Source of the DNA: Mycobacterium florentinum
Lineage (GTDB): Bacteria; Actinomycetota; Actinomycetes; Mycobacteriales; Mycobacteriaceae
Direction: 5' to 3'
Assembly (NCBI RefSeq): GCF_010730355.1
Contig: NZ_AP022576.1
Location: 5,828,001 to 5,892,000, forward strand
Length of the DNA: 64,000 nt
Below the pieces are notes generated by a model. That model did no database searches and was not told where the DNA came from. It saw only the letters and a program-made list of their open reading frames with translations. A program made the position numbers and the translations under genes. Shown one piece after another: positions 49,268-56,466 of the stretch. Within the stretch, counting starts at the first letter, position 1. Every line of letters starts with the position of its first letter.

Positions 49268-50577
49268 CCCCGGTCGTTGTGGTCGGAGCGGGCCTGTCCG
49301 GACTCGTGGCTGCGTACCGCTTGCAGGAAGGCGGGGCGAAGGTCATCGTCCTGGAATCGGCGAGCCGACCGGGTGGTCGCGTGCAAACCGAGTCACATGG
49401 GGACTACATCGTCGACACGGGTCCGGACGCGCTGACCGCCGGATACGCAAGCTATCTGAAGCTGGTCGAGGACCTCGGGCTCGCGGATCGGTTGGTGGAT
49501 ACCAGCGCGGTCATCGGCCTGGTCCGGGGCGGGCGGGTGATCGATATCGACCCCGGCAAGCCGCTGCGCCTACCCTTCACGCCCGCTTTGTCGTTGCCGG
49601 GCAAGCTGCGTCTTTTGGCCGGACTCGTTCGATTGCGCAAGGCGATCGGCGATGTCGACTCCTACGATATGGGCCGGTCGGCGGCGCTGGACGATCCCGA
49701 CGTGTCCGCGCACGACTTCGCGCTGCGTCATTTCGGCCGTGAGGTGGCCGAATATCTGATTGACCCGATGATGCGCCTGACGACCGGATCCGGCGCCCAC
49801 GAGGCCTCCAGCGTGAATGTGCTAGGCGCATTGGGGGCTTGGTCCGGGGGCCTGCACAGTCTGCGCGGTGGTTTGGCGACGGTGACCAACGAGCTCGCGT
49901 CGCGGCTCGACGTGCGATACGGCGCAACCGTCAACCGCGTCGACGAGACCGAATCCGGCGTTGCGGTGTCGTATACCGACAGCAGCGGGACTCACGACGT
50001 CAATGCGGGAAGCTGTGTCATCGGCGCTATGTATCACCGCGCGGTCGAGATGTGGCCGACATTGTCGACGGCATCGCCGGCCTTCGGCGACAAGTTACGC
50101 AACGTCAAGTTGATCAGTGTCTCGCTCGGCTATCGGGTTCCGACCAAGAGCAGGGCCTACACCATCCTGGTGCCCACCGTCGAGAATCGCGAAGCCCTGC
50201 TGATCTTCTTGCAGCACAACAAATCCCCCGACCGCGCGCCTCGCGGGCACAGCCTGGTAACCATTTACACCGACACGGCTGTCACCGACAGGTTCCTCGA
50301 CTACACCGACGCGCAACTGGAGACATGGGCCGCCGGCATTGTCGAAGGGCTCTGCCCCGAACTAGCCGGGAACCGCGACCTGTCGGTGGTAACGCGTTGG
50401 CCGTACGCGGGATACCTCGCCGATCCCGGCTTCTGGCGTCGCAACAGCGCACTGCGTGACTCGCTGCCCACCGACGGCCCGGTGCAGATGGCCGGCGATC
50501 TGTTCGGCGCGGGTTCCATGGAATCGGCTGCGCGTTGGGGCGAGAACGCCGCGCGACACATACTCGAGGGCCGCTGA
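49264..50577 (+). CDS. FAD-dependent amine-oxidase/PPOX-like oxidoreductase, copy 1
   Basis: This flavoprotein of 437 residues has the dinucleotide motif VVVVGAGLSGLVAAYRL at residues 4-20, followed by ESASRPGGRVQTE. The C-terminal FAD-binding part is VQMAGDLFGAGSMESAARWG. The fold is that of protoporphyrinogen oxidase/phytoene desaturase-type enzymes, which remove hydrides from hydrophobic substrates. It is not obviously HemY, since haem genes are absent and two relatives (53181, 63074) lie in this window. It is divergent from a TetR and precedes the PEP enzyme at 50666 by 88 bases. Confidence 0.82.
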   Translation: MTPVVVVGAGLSGLVAAYRLQEGGAKVIVLESASRPGGRVQTESHGDYIVDTGPDALTAGYASYLKLVEDLGLADRLVDTSAVIGLVRGGRVIDIDPGKPLRLPFTPALSLPGKLRLLAGLVRLRKAIGDVDSYDMGRSAALDDPDVSAHDFALRHFGREVAEYLIDPMMRLTTGSGAHEASSVNVLGALGAWSGGLHSLRGGLATVTNELASRLDVRYGATVNRVDETESGVAVSYTDSSGTHDVNAGSCVIGAMYHRAVEMWPTLSTASPAFGDKLRNVKLISVSLGYRVPTKSRAYTILVPTVENREALLIFLQHNKSPDRAPRGHSLVTIYTDTAVTDRFLDYTDAQLETWAAGIVEGLCPELAGNRDLSVVTRWPYAGYLADPGFWRRNSALRDSLPTDGPVQMAGDLFGAGSMESAARWGENAARHILEGR

Positions 50578-50622
50578 CTGCTGCTGGTTGCATATCCGTA
50601 GAGGTTTGGACATGCTGTAGTG

Positions 50623-50640
50623 CGTTAACGATCGCTCACA
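50623..50640. promoter_or_regulatory. AACGATCGTT-type operator, site 3
   Basis: CGTTAACGATCGCTCACA has the AACGATCG core with one change in the right arm. It lies 25 bases before the ATG of the PEP enzyme at 50666. It is probably read by the same regulator as the sites at 38065, 49172 and 61593. Confidence 0.5.
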
Positions 50641-50665
50641 CCATTGTTTTGACGACTGGAGGTTG

Positions 50666-52327
50666 ATGTCCGTTCGTCCAGCAGAGAATGCACCCGGCCG
50701 CACCGGCGAGTCGGACTGGCCCGATCCGCTCCACGAGCAGAGCGGTCCGGCAACGTTTTGGAGCACGGTCAATCTGGCCGAAGCGATACCGGGTGTGCCG
50801 ACACCGATGTCGTGGTCGATCTTCTCGATCGGCAATGAGGTATCGGTACCGTATGCCTACCATCGGCTCGGAGTGCTGCCTCGGCGCTTGACGGGGCGAG
50901 CCGACAGCGTCGACGACCGATTCGCCGCGATCTTCTATGGCCGTGCCGCCATGAATGTCACACACTTGCGCCAGATCGCCGATCTCACGCCGGGAACATC
51001 CGGGGACGCAATGGAAGAGCAGCTCCTTGGGTCCGTGCGCGACGGGGTGCCGAGCGAAAACTCGTGGCGCCGCTTGCCGTTCGTGCTCGCCCGGTTTCCG
51101 GTGGAGGCCGCGCGGTTGCCACTGCGACTGCAGCGGCTGCACCGCGATCAGCATCGATGGTGGAGTGCCGAGACTCGGCGGTCGAATCCGACTCCGAGCC
51201 GACGGTTGTTGGCGCAATCGGTCGACCGGTTCGACGCCGCGATGCGCATTCACATGATCGCGGTGGCGGTGACGCAGGCGCTCTTCGAACAAATCACGCG
51301 TCTTGCCCGTGCGGCGGGCGATCCGGGCCTGGTCACCCAGTTGGCGGCGGGCTATGGCGGCTATGAAGAGGCGCGGATGGTCGCCGAGCTCTGGAATGTG
51401 TCTCGTGGCGCCCTCTCGGTCGATGCCTTTGTGGCCCGCTATGGATTCCACGGCCCAGAGGAAGGCGAAGTATCGGCGACCTCGTGGCGGGAGGACCCCA
51501 GTCTGGTGACCTCGATCGCCGATCGGTACACCCGCCACGGCGTCGAGGATCGGGCCACCGAGCAGGCCGATCGTCGCGAAAGACGAGTCTTGGCCGAGCA
51601 ATCGCTGTTGGCGAATCTGCCTGGGCATCAGCAGATCAAGGCGCGGGCCGTGCTGCGTCTCGCGCAGCGGTATCTGCCGCTGCGCGAAGTGGGAAAGGCG
51701 GCATTCTTGATGGGGATTGACGTCGCGCGGTTCGCCGCCCGCCGCCATGGTGCCGAACTGGTCGCCGACGGCGTGTTCGCGCAGCCCGATGATGTGTTCT
51801 CTTTTACCGTGTCCGAGGTCGCGCGCGGACTCGACGGTGCGCGCGGCGATGTGGGCGATGTCGCCCGGCGCAGGCAGGCCAAACGGGCCGAGTACCAAAC
51901 GCTTACCCTCCCGGACCGGTGGGAGGGCATGCCGCAGCCGCACATAGACACCGCCGATCGAATCGAGCTGCGGGCAGGAGACACCGTCACCGGGGTGTCG
52001 ATCACGGGAGGCGTCGTCGATGGCTCGGCGCGAGTAGCAACCAGCCTGGAGGTGGCCGAGGAACTCGAACCGGGGGAGATCCTGGTATGCGAGGTGACCG
52101 ACCCGAGCTGGTGCACGCTGTTCCCGCTGGTGGCGGGAATGGTCGTGGACATCGGCGGTCCACTGAGTCACGCGGCGATCGTCGCCCGCGAGATGGGAAT
52201 TCCCTGTGTGGTGAACACCGGGGAAGCGGTCGCCCGGCTCAAGACGGGGATGCGCATCCGCCTGGACGCCACCAATGGTGTTGTCGTGGTTCTCGACACC
52301 TGCAGCGAATCGGTCGCACACCACTGA
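50666..52327 (+). CDS. ATP-grasp-less PEP-utilising / rifampin-phosphotransferase-like protein, copy 5
   Basis: This protein of 553 residues has the two-domain layout. It opens with FWSTVNLAEAIPGVPTPMSW. The middle has ARYGFHGPEEGEVSATSWRED and REVGKAAFLMGIDVARFAAR, and the swivel domain has VTDPSWCTLFPLVAGMVVD and the phosphohistidine near residue 502 in PLSHAAIVAREM. GGAGG is only 3 bases before ATG 50666, closer than usual, so TTG 50663 is also possible. It lacks the ATP-grasp domain. A remnant of a six-TM gene follows it, recalling the PEP/six-TM order at 16882-18515. Confidence 0.8.
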   Translation: MSVRPAENAPGRTGESDWPDPLHEQSGPATFWSTVNLAEAIPGVPTPMSWSIFSIGNEVSVPYAYHRLGVLPRRLTGRADSVDDRFAAIFYGRAAMNVTHLRQIADLTPGTSGDAMEEQLLGSVRDGVPSENSWRRLPFVLARFPVEAARLPLRLQRLHRDQHRWWSAETRRSNPTPSRRLLAQSVDRFDAAMRIHMIAVAVTQALFEQITRLARAAGDPGLVTQLAAGYGGYEEARMVAELWNVSRGALSVDAFVARYGFHGPEEGEVSATSWREDPSLVTSIADRYTRHGVEDRATEQADRRERRVLAEQSLLANLPGHQQIKARAVLRLAQRYLPLREVGKAAFLMGIDVARFAARRHGAELVADGVFAQPDDVFSFTVSEVARGLDGARGDVGDVARRRQAKRAEYQTLTLPDRWEGMPQPHIDTADRIELRAGDTVTGVSITGGVVDGSARVATSLEVAEELEPGEILVCEVTDPSWCTLFPLVAGMVVDIGGPLSHAAIVAREMGIPCVVNTGEAVARLKTGMRIRLDATNGVVVVLDTCSESVAHH

Positions 52328-52338
52328 GAACGGGTTCA

Positions 52339-52455
52339 GGATTCATGCCGCCACCGGCGCCGAGTAGGGCCGCGGCCGGACCGGGATCCGCCGCGCCGCA
52401 TCGAATCGTTGCAATGTGAACTCGACGTGCTGCGTTCCGACGTGCTGACCGACCG
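52339..52455 (+). pseudogene. Probable remnant of a six-TM PPPxP-family gene
   Basis: Just after the PEP enzyme one frame reads GFMPPPAPS (52339-52365), the family signature. About 50 bases later another frame gives LQCELDVLRSDV, resembling the C-terminal coiled-coil tail of copies 1, 2 and 8. The roughly 200 residues between are missing. This fits a gene that suffered a large deletion, in the same position as copy 2 after the PEP enzyme at 16882. The match is short, so chance is possible. Confidence 0.35.
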
Positions 52456-52470
52456 CTCGCAATCAGTGAC

Positions 52471-53097
52471 TTACGAAATACGTTCGGCTGCAAGCACATA
52501 ACGTGCGGCACGTTTCGGCGTTACTCCCGCCATCCGCAGTAACATTTCGGCGCAGACGAGATCGGCGCGCTCGCCCAAACGCCCGTCCAGGATGCCCCTG
52601 ATCACTTCGAACGCCGCCGCGATCGACATCGTCAGGGTGGTCTCGAGGTCGTCGATGACAAAGCATCCTTGGGCCACTCCGCGCTCGAGTAGCGCGCCGG
52701 CCTGTGGGCGGATGATCCGCTCGAACCGGCTTTCGGCTTGCTCAAGTTTGACCAGGAGACTGGCAAGCGGGGGATCGTCGTATGCCGTGCGGACGATGGC
52801 CCGGGTCGATGCGACGAGTGCGTCTGCCGGATCGTCGAACTCCGGTGATTCTTCGACCGATTGCGCGAGCCCGACAATGGTTTCGGCCACTACCGCTTCG
52901 ACGATGTCGTCCTTGGTTTTGAACTGGTTGTAGAAGGTGCCGAAGGCAACATCGGCACGCGTGGTGACGTCGCTTACCCGCAGCGCCTCGACTCCGCTTT
53001 CCGCGATGATCTCCCGCGCAGCCTGAATCAGATCCGCTCGCGTCTGCGCCTGCCGTCGTGCCGTGCGGGATAGGCCATTCGATGGTTCCACGACCAC
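52471..53097 (-). CDS. TetR-family transcriptional regulator
   Basis: This regulator has 208 residues. The DNA-binding domain is in residues about 12-65 (TRADLIQAAREIIAESGVEAL, then VTTRADVAFGTFYNQFKTKDD). The C-terminus has VIRGILDGRLGERADLVCAEML and is related to the TetR at 30134. It is divergent from the flavoprotein at 53181; the 83-bp gap contains two abutting TGAT-N6-ATCA palindromes. The same paired arrangement before 43003 implies control of both AveC-like operons. Confidence 0.88.
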   Translation of the reverse strand: MVVEPSNGLSRTARRQAQTRADLIQAAREIIAESGVEALRVSDVTTRADVAFGTFYNQFKTKDDIVEAVVAETIVGLAQSVEESPEFDDPADALVASTRAIVRTAYDDPPLASLLVKLEQAESRFERIIRPQAGALLERGVAQGCFVIDDLETTLTMSIAAAFEVIRGILDGRLGERADLVCAEMLLRMAGVTPKRAARYVLAAERIS

Positions 53098-53125
53098 AGC
53101 TTAGAAGCGCCCGCGGCGATCCGGT

Positions 53126-53161
53126 AATGATTTGTCAATCATTATTGATCTATAGATCATT
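53126..53161. promoter_or_regulatory. Abutting TGAT-N6-ATCA operators before the 53181 AveC operon
   Basis: AATGAT-TTGTCA-ATCATT (53126-53143) is directly followed by ATTGAT-CTATAG-ATCATT (53144-53161), which contains the perfect 14-bp palindrome TGATCTATAGATCA. They lie between the TetR and the flavoprotein start. The pair arrangement suggests two repressor dimers on one face of the DNA. The same pattern occurs at 42949-42984. Confidence 0.7.
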
Positions 53162-53180
53162 TCTGCGCTACGTTGTGACC

Positions 53181-54527
53181 GTGAGGACAGACGCGAGGAC
53201 CGCCATCGTCGGCGGTGGCATCGCCGGGCTTGCCGCGGCACGACGGATACAACAAGCCGGCGGGACGCCAGTGGTGTTCGAAGCCGAGGACCGGGTCGGA
53301 GGGCGAATCAAGACAGTCCGGCGGGGCGGATTCGTTTACGACGTCGGGGCGTTCATCTATCTCGGCAGTTACGCCGAGTCGACGCAGGAGATGCTCGATG
53401 TCGGTCTCGGTCCCCAGATGCACAAGTTCAACGCCTTCGGGGCGATGCCGCGCGACGGTGAGTTGAACTTCCTCGACCTCAGTAAGCCACTGAGCTTGGT
53501 GAGAACGCCCTACCTGTCCGGTCGGGCCAAGCTCAAGCTAGCCAAGCTGTTGTTCTTCTTGGCCAGGCATTGGAAAGACCTGAACTACGCTGACGCTTCG
53601 GGTGTTGCCGCCATCGATACCGACACGGTCACCTCGTACAGCCGGCGCGAGCTGAGCGAGGAGATCCTCGATTACGTTGCCGCCGTGGTGGTCCGGGGAC
53701 CGTGGTTGAGCGATCCCTCGTACGCGTCGGTGGGTCAGCTGTTGTGGACCATGAAGAATTTCTTCAAGCCGTACTTCTACGGGCTTGACGACGGCATGGA
53801 TGCGTTGCCGCGGGCGATCGCCGCTCGGCTGAATGACGTTCGGCTGGCGACCCCCGTCACCAACGTTGCGGATGCGGGAGATCGCGTCGAGGTCACCTTC
53901 TTGCAAGACGGTCGCGAGGTCACCGAGGAGTTCGCCAACGCCGTCGTGACGACGACAACAGGCAGGGCACTCGAGATATATCCACAGATTTCGGGATTCG
54001 CCCGCGAGTACTACGAGAACACCGACTACATCTGCAGCGTCAACTGCCACATCGCCTTGTCGGGGCGACCGTCGAATCCCGCGACATACATCATGTGCTC
54101 GCCGCGCGAACAACCCGACCTGTGTGGCGTGATCGTGGATCACCTCAAGGCCAACAACCGATGCCCCGACGGCATGGGGATGATTACGATGTTCTGCCGC
54201 CATGAGTGGTGCCTGGACAATCTGGACAGCCCCGACGAGAAGGTCATCGACGCCGTATTGGGTTTCGTCAAGCCCTATTACGGCGATCTGAGTTCCAAAG
54301 TCGTCGACTATGAGATCGGGCGCTGGCGCGACGTCGTGCCGATCATGCGCAAGGGCCGCTTCCACGCTGTCGACCGCTTCATGCGCGAGATCGACCCCGC
54401 CGCGCGGGTGCAGCTGGCCGGCGATATCGGACCGATCCCAGGCGTCAACGGCGCCTTGGTATCTGGACAAGCCGCAGGGGACCGGATCGTCGGCCAGCTC
54501 TCCGCGGCCAGAAAGGTCCCAGCATGA
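53181..54527 (+). CDS. FAD-dependent amine-oxidase/desaturase-like oxidoreductase, copy 2
   Basis: This flavoprotein has about 448 residues counted from GTG 53181 (GTG 53175 possible); the long frame upstream passes through the operators. The motif TAIVGGGIAGLAAARRIQ is followed by EAEDRVGGRIKT. The C-terminus has VQLAGDIGPIPGVNGALVSG. It is related to the partial gene at 63074 (both have IMCSPREQPDL/YMVSPHEDPD-type and VNGALVSGQAAGDR/LNGALVSGEEAANR-type blocks). It should be a hydride-removing oxidase on a hydrophobic substrate. ATGA at 54524 couples it to an AveC-like gene. Confidence 0.82.
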   Translation: MRTDARTAIVGGGIAGLAAARRIQQAGGTPVVFEAEDRVGGRIKTVRRGGFVYDVGAFIYLGSYAESTQEMLDVGLGPQMHKFNAFGAMPRDGELNFLDLSKPLSLVRTPYLSGRAKLKLAKLLFFLARHWKDLNYADASGVAAIDTDTVTSYSRRELSEEILDYVAAVVVRGPWLSDPSYASVGQLLWTMKNFFKPYFYGLDDGMDALPRAIAARLNDVRLATPVTNVADAGDRVEVTFLQDGREVTEEFANAVVTTTTGRALEIYPQISGFAREYYENTDYICSVNCHIALSGRPSNPATYIMCSPREQPDLCGVIVDHLKANNRCPDGMGMITMFCRHEWCLDNLDSPDEKVIDAVLGFVKPYYGDLSSKVVDYEIGRWRDVVPIMRKGRFHAVDRFMREIDPAARVQLAGDIGPIPGVNGALVSGQAAGDRIVGQLSAARKVPA

Positions 54528-55648
54528 CGGCCGCCCCGCCCGCGGCGGCCAAACGCCGCCCGATCGCAGTCGGCGAGCGACCGGTTCCGCCGGTCAAGTG
54601 GTGGGCCGCCTTCGGCGCGGTGCTGCTCGCATTTCAGGCCTTCGTGTTGGGCCGGTGGATCACGGGGCCGTATTTCAAGTCGGTCGATCCCGGCCCCACT
54701 CCGATGCCCGGATGGATGAAGGGTGCCCTGACGTTCTGGCAGATCGTCTTGCCCATCGCCGGACTGATCGTCCTGTACTGGTTCGTGGTACGGCCCTGGC
54801 GGCGCGAACGGCGGATCGGACTCGACGGACTGATGGTCATCGCGTTTCTGACGCTGTCGTTCCACGACCCACTCAGCGCCTATGTCGGCCACTGGTACAC
54901 CTACAACGCGTGGCAAGTGAACATGGGTTCGTGGCTCAACAGCGTGCCCGGAGCCCTGGCGCCCGGGATACCGGACCACCAGGTCGCTTATCCGCTGCTC
55001 ATCGTGCCGGGCGCATACGTCGTGGTGTTTTTGTTGGTGACGATGATGGGCGCGGCGATCATGCGCCGGGCACAGGCGCGTTGGCCTGGCATTCCCCGAG
55101 TTGGGCTGGCCGCAATCTGTTTTGCGGTCATGGTGCCATTCGACTTGATCTTCGAGGGTGTCATCTTCATGCCAATGGGCTCGTGGGAGTACCCGGGTGG
55201 GCATGTCAAGATCTTCGCCGATACCTACCACGCGTATCCGGTCAACGAGGCGCTGACCACCGGCGCGATTTTCACGATGTTCGCCTGCATCAAGTACTTC
55301 ACCAACGATCGGGGGCAATCGCTGGCTGAGCGGGGCGCCGAACAGCTCGGCGGCGGAGCGGTAAAGGTCACGGCCACAAGGATGCTGGCGGTCATCGGGC
55401 TGGTGACATTGGCGATGACGATCGGATACACGTTGCCGAACACCTGGTTTGGGGCGCACTCCACTGCGTGGAACACCGACATTCAGAAGCGGTCCTACCT
55501 GACCTACACGTGTGGTGAGGGCCCGGGCGTTGCCTGTCCGGGACCCGATGTGCCGTTGTTGCGCAACGATAACCGGGATCGGGGGGCCAATGGCCCGGCG
55601 TTCGGCCGCAACTATCCACCGCAGGTTGCGTACGACCGAGGCCAGTGA
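54524..55648 (+). CDS. AveC/spirocyclase-like seven-TM protein, copy 4
   Basis: This protein of 374 residues has the full family set: PPVKWWAAFGAVLLAFQAFVL, GPYFKSVDPGPTPMPGWMK, SFHDPLSAYVGHWYTYN, FDLIFEGVIFMPMGSWEYPGG, IFADTYHAYPVNE, and at the end CGEGPGVACPGPDVPLLR. It is closest to copies 1 and 5. It is coupled at both ends: to the flavoprotein by ATGA, and to a possible GTG start of the six-TM protein at 55645. Confidence 0.75.
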   Translation: MTAAPPAAAKRRPIAVGERPVPPVKWWAAFGAVLLAFQAFVLGRWITGPYFKSVDPGPTPMPGWMKGALTFWQIVLPIAGLIVLYWFVVRPWRRERRIGLDGLMVIAFLTLSFHDPLSAYVGHWYTYNAWQVNMGSWLNSVPGALAPGIPDHQVAYPLLIVPGAYVVVFLLVTMMGAAIMRRAQARWPGIPRVGLAAICFAVMVPFDLIFEGVIFMPMGSWEYPGGHVKIFADTYHAYPVNEALTTGAIFTMFACIKYFTNDRGQSLAERGAEQLGGGAVKVTATRMLAVIGLVTLAMTIGYTLPNTWFGAHSTAWNTDIQKRSYLTYTCGEGPGVACPGPDVPLLRNDNRDRGANGPAFGRNYPPQVAYDRGQ

Positions 55649-55692
55649 CGAGCAACAGCGACCGCTGCGGGGAGGAGGAAGGTGTCGATGTG

Positions 55693-56466
55693 ATGAGCGA
55701 CAAGCGTGTTCAGCTTTGGAGCCTGTATTCGGTTTTCGGCTTCATCGTGGCCTTCCTGATCGGCTGGGTGCTGTTGGCGCGCATGGTTCCGCCGCCGTCG
55801 CCAATGAACACGCCCGAGCAGATGGCCCGGTTCTTTCGGGACCACCTGTTCGGCATCCGGGTTGGCATGATCCTTGCGCTCTTCTCCTCGGCGTTGCTGC
55901 TGCCGTGGGGTGGGGCCATCTGCGCGCAAATGTTGCGGGTGGAGGGTGCTCGAGCACCTTTGACCTGGGCATGGGCCGCGGCACAGGGCTGCGTCGTCAT
56001 CGAGTTCGTCTACCCGTGTGCGTTCTGGCTTATGGCCGCTTTTCGTCCCGACGATGCGTCGCGCGTGCAGACCTTCCATGACCTGGGCTGGCTGCCGTTC
56101 CTGGGCATCGTGTGCACGGGCATGTTCCAGATGGTCGCGCTGGCCGTGGTCACGGTGCGCGACGAACGCGTGAAGCCGATCTATCCGCGCTGGTTCGCCT
56201 ACTTTCAACTGTGGTGCGCATTAGGGGTCGGCCTCACTTTCGGAGTCTGGATCTTCAAGACCGGGCCGCTGGCGTGGGACGGCCTCGTCGGATTCTGGAT
56301 TCCCGTCACCGTCTACTTCGTCTGGGTGGTCACCACAACGGCCATGACCGGGCGCGCCATCGGTAACGACGAATTACCCACTGGCGGACGCACACTCGCG
56401 GATCGTGTTGCCGTCCTCGAGGCCGAACTGGCTGCAATTCGACCGCGAATGGAGCTGCAGCCGTGA
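55693..56466 (+). CDS. Six-TM PPPxP-family membrane protein, copy 8
   Basis: This protein of 257 residues has six hydrophobic segments. Marks are VQLWSLYSVFGFIVAFLIG, MVPPPSPMNTPEQMARFF, LRVEGARAPLTW, PIYPRWFAYFQLWCA and GPLAWDGLVGFWIP (Asp for the usual Asn). The tail LADRVAVLEAELAAI is coiled-coil-like. A strong GGAGGAAGG site supports ATG 55693 or GTG 55690; GTG 55645, overlapping the AveC-like stop, is an alternative. It is sandwiched between two AveC-like genes, the closest association of these two membrane families. Confidence 0.75.
   Translation: MSDKRVQLWSLYSVFGFIVAFLIGWVLLARMVPPPSPMNTPEQMARFFRDHLFGIRVGMILALFSSALLLPWGGAICAQMLRVEGARAPLTWAWAAAQGCVVIEFVYPCAFWLMAAFRPDDASRVQTFHDLGWLPFLGIVCTGMFQMVALAVVTVRDERVKPIYPRWFAYFQLWCALGVGLTFGVWIFKTGPLAWDGLVGFWIPVTVYFVWVVTTTAMTGRAIGNDELPTGGRTLADRVAVLEAELAAIRPRMELQP

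Noticed and set aside
49264..50577. Haem-biosynthesis HemY
   Set aside because: No haem genes are nearby, and two other members of the broad flavoprotein class occur in the same pathway region.
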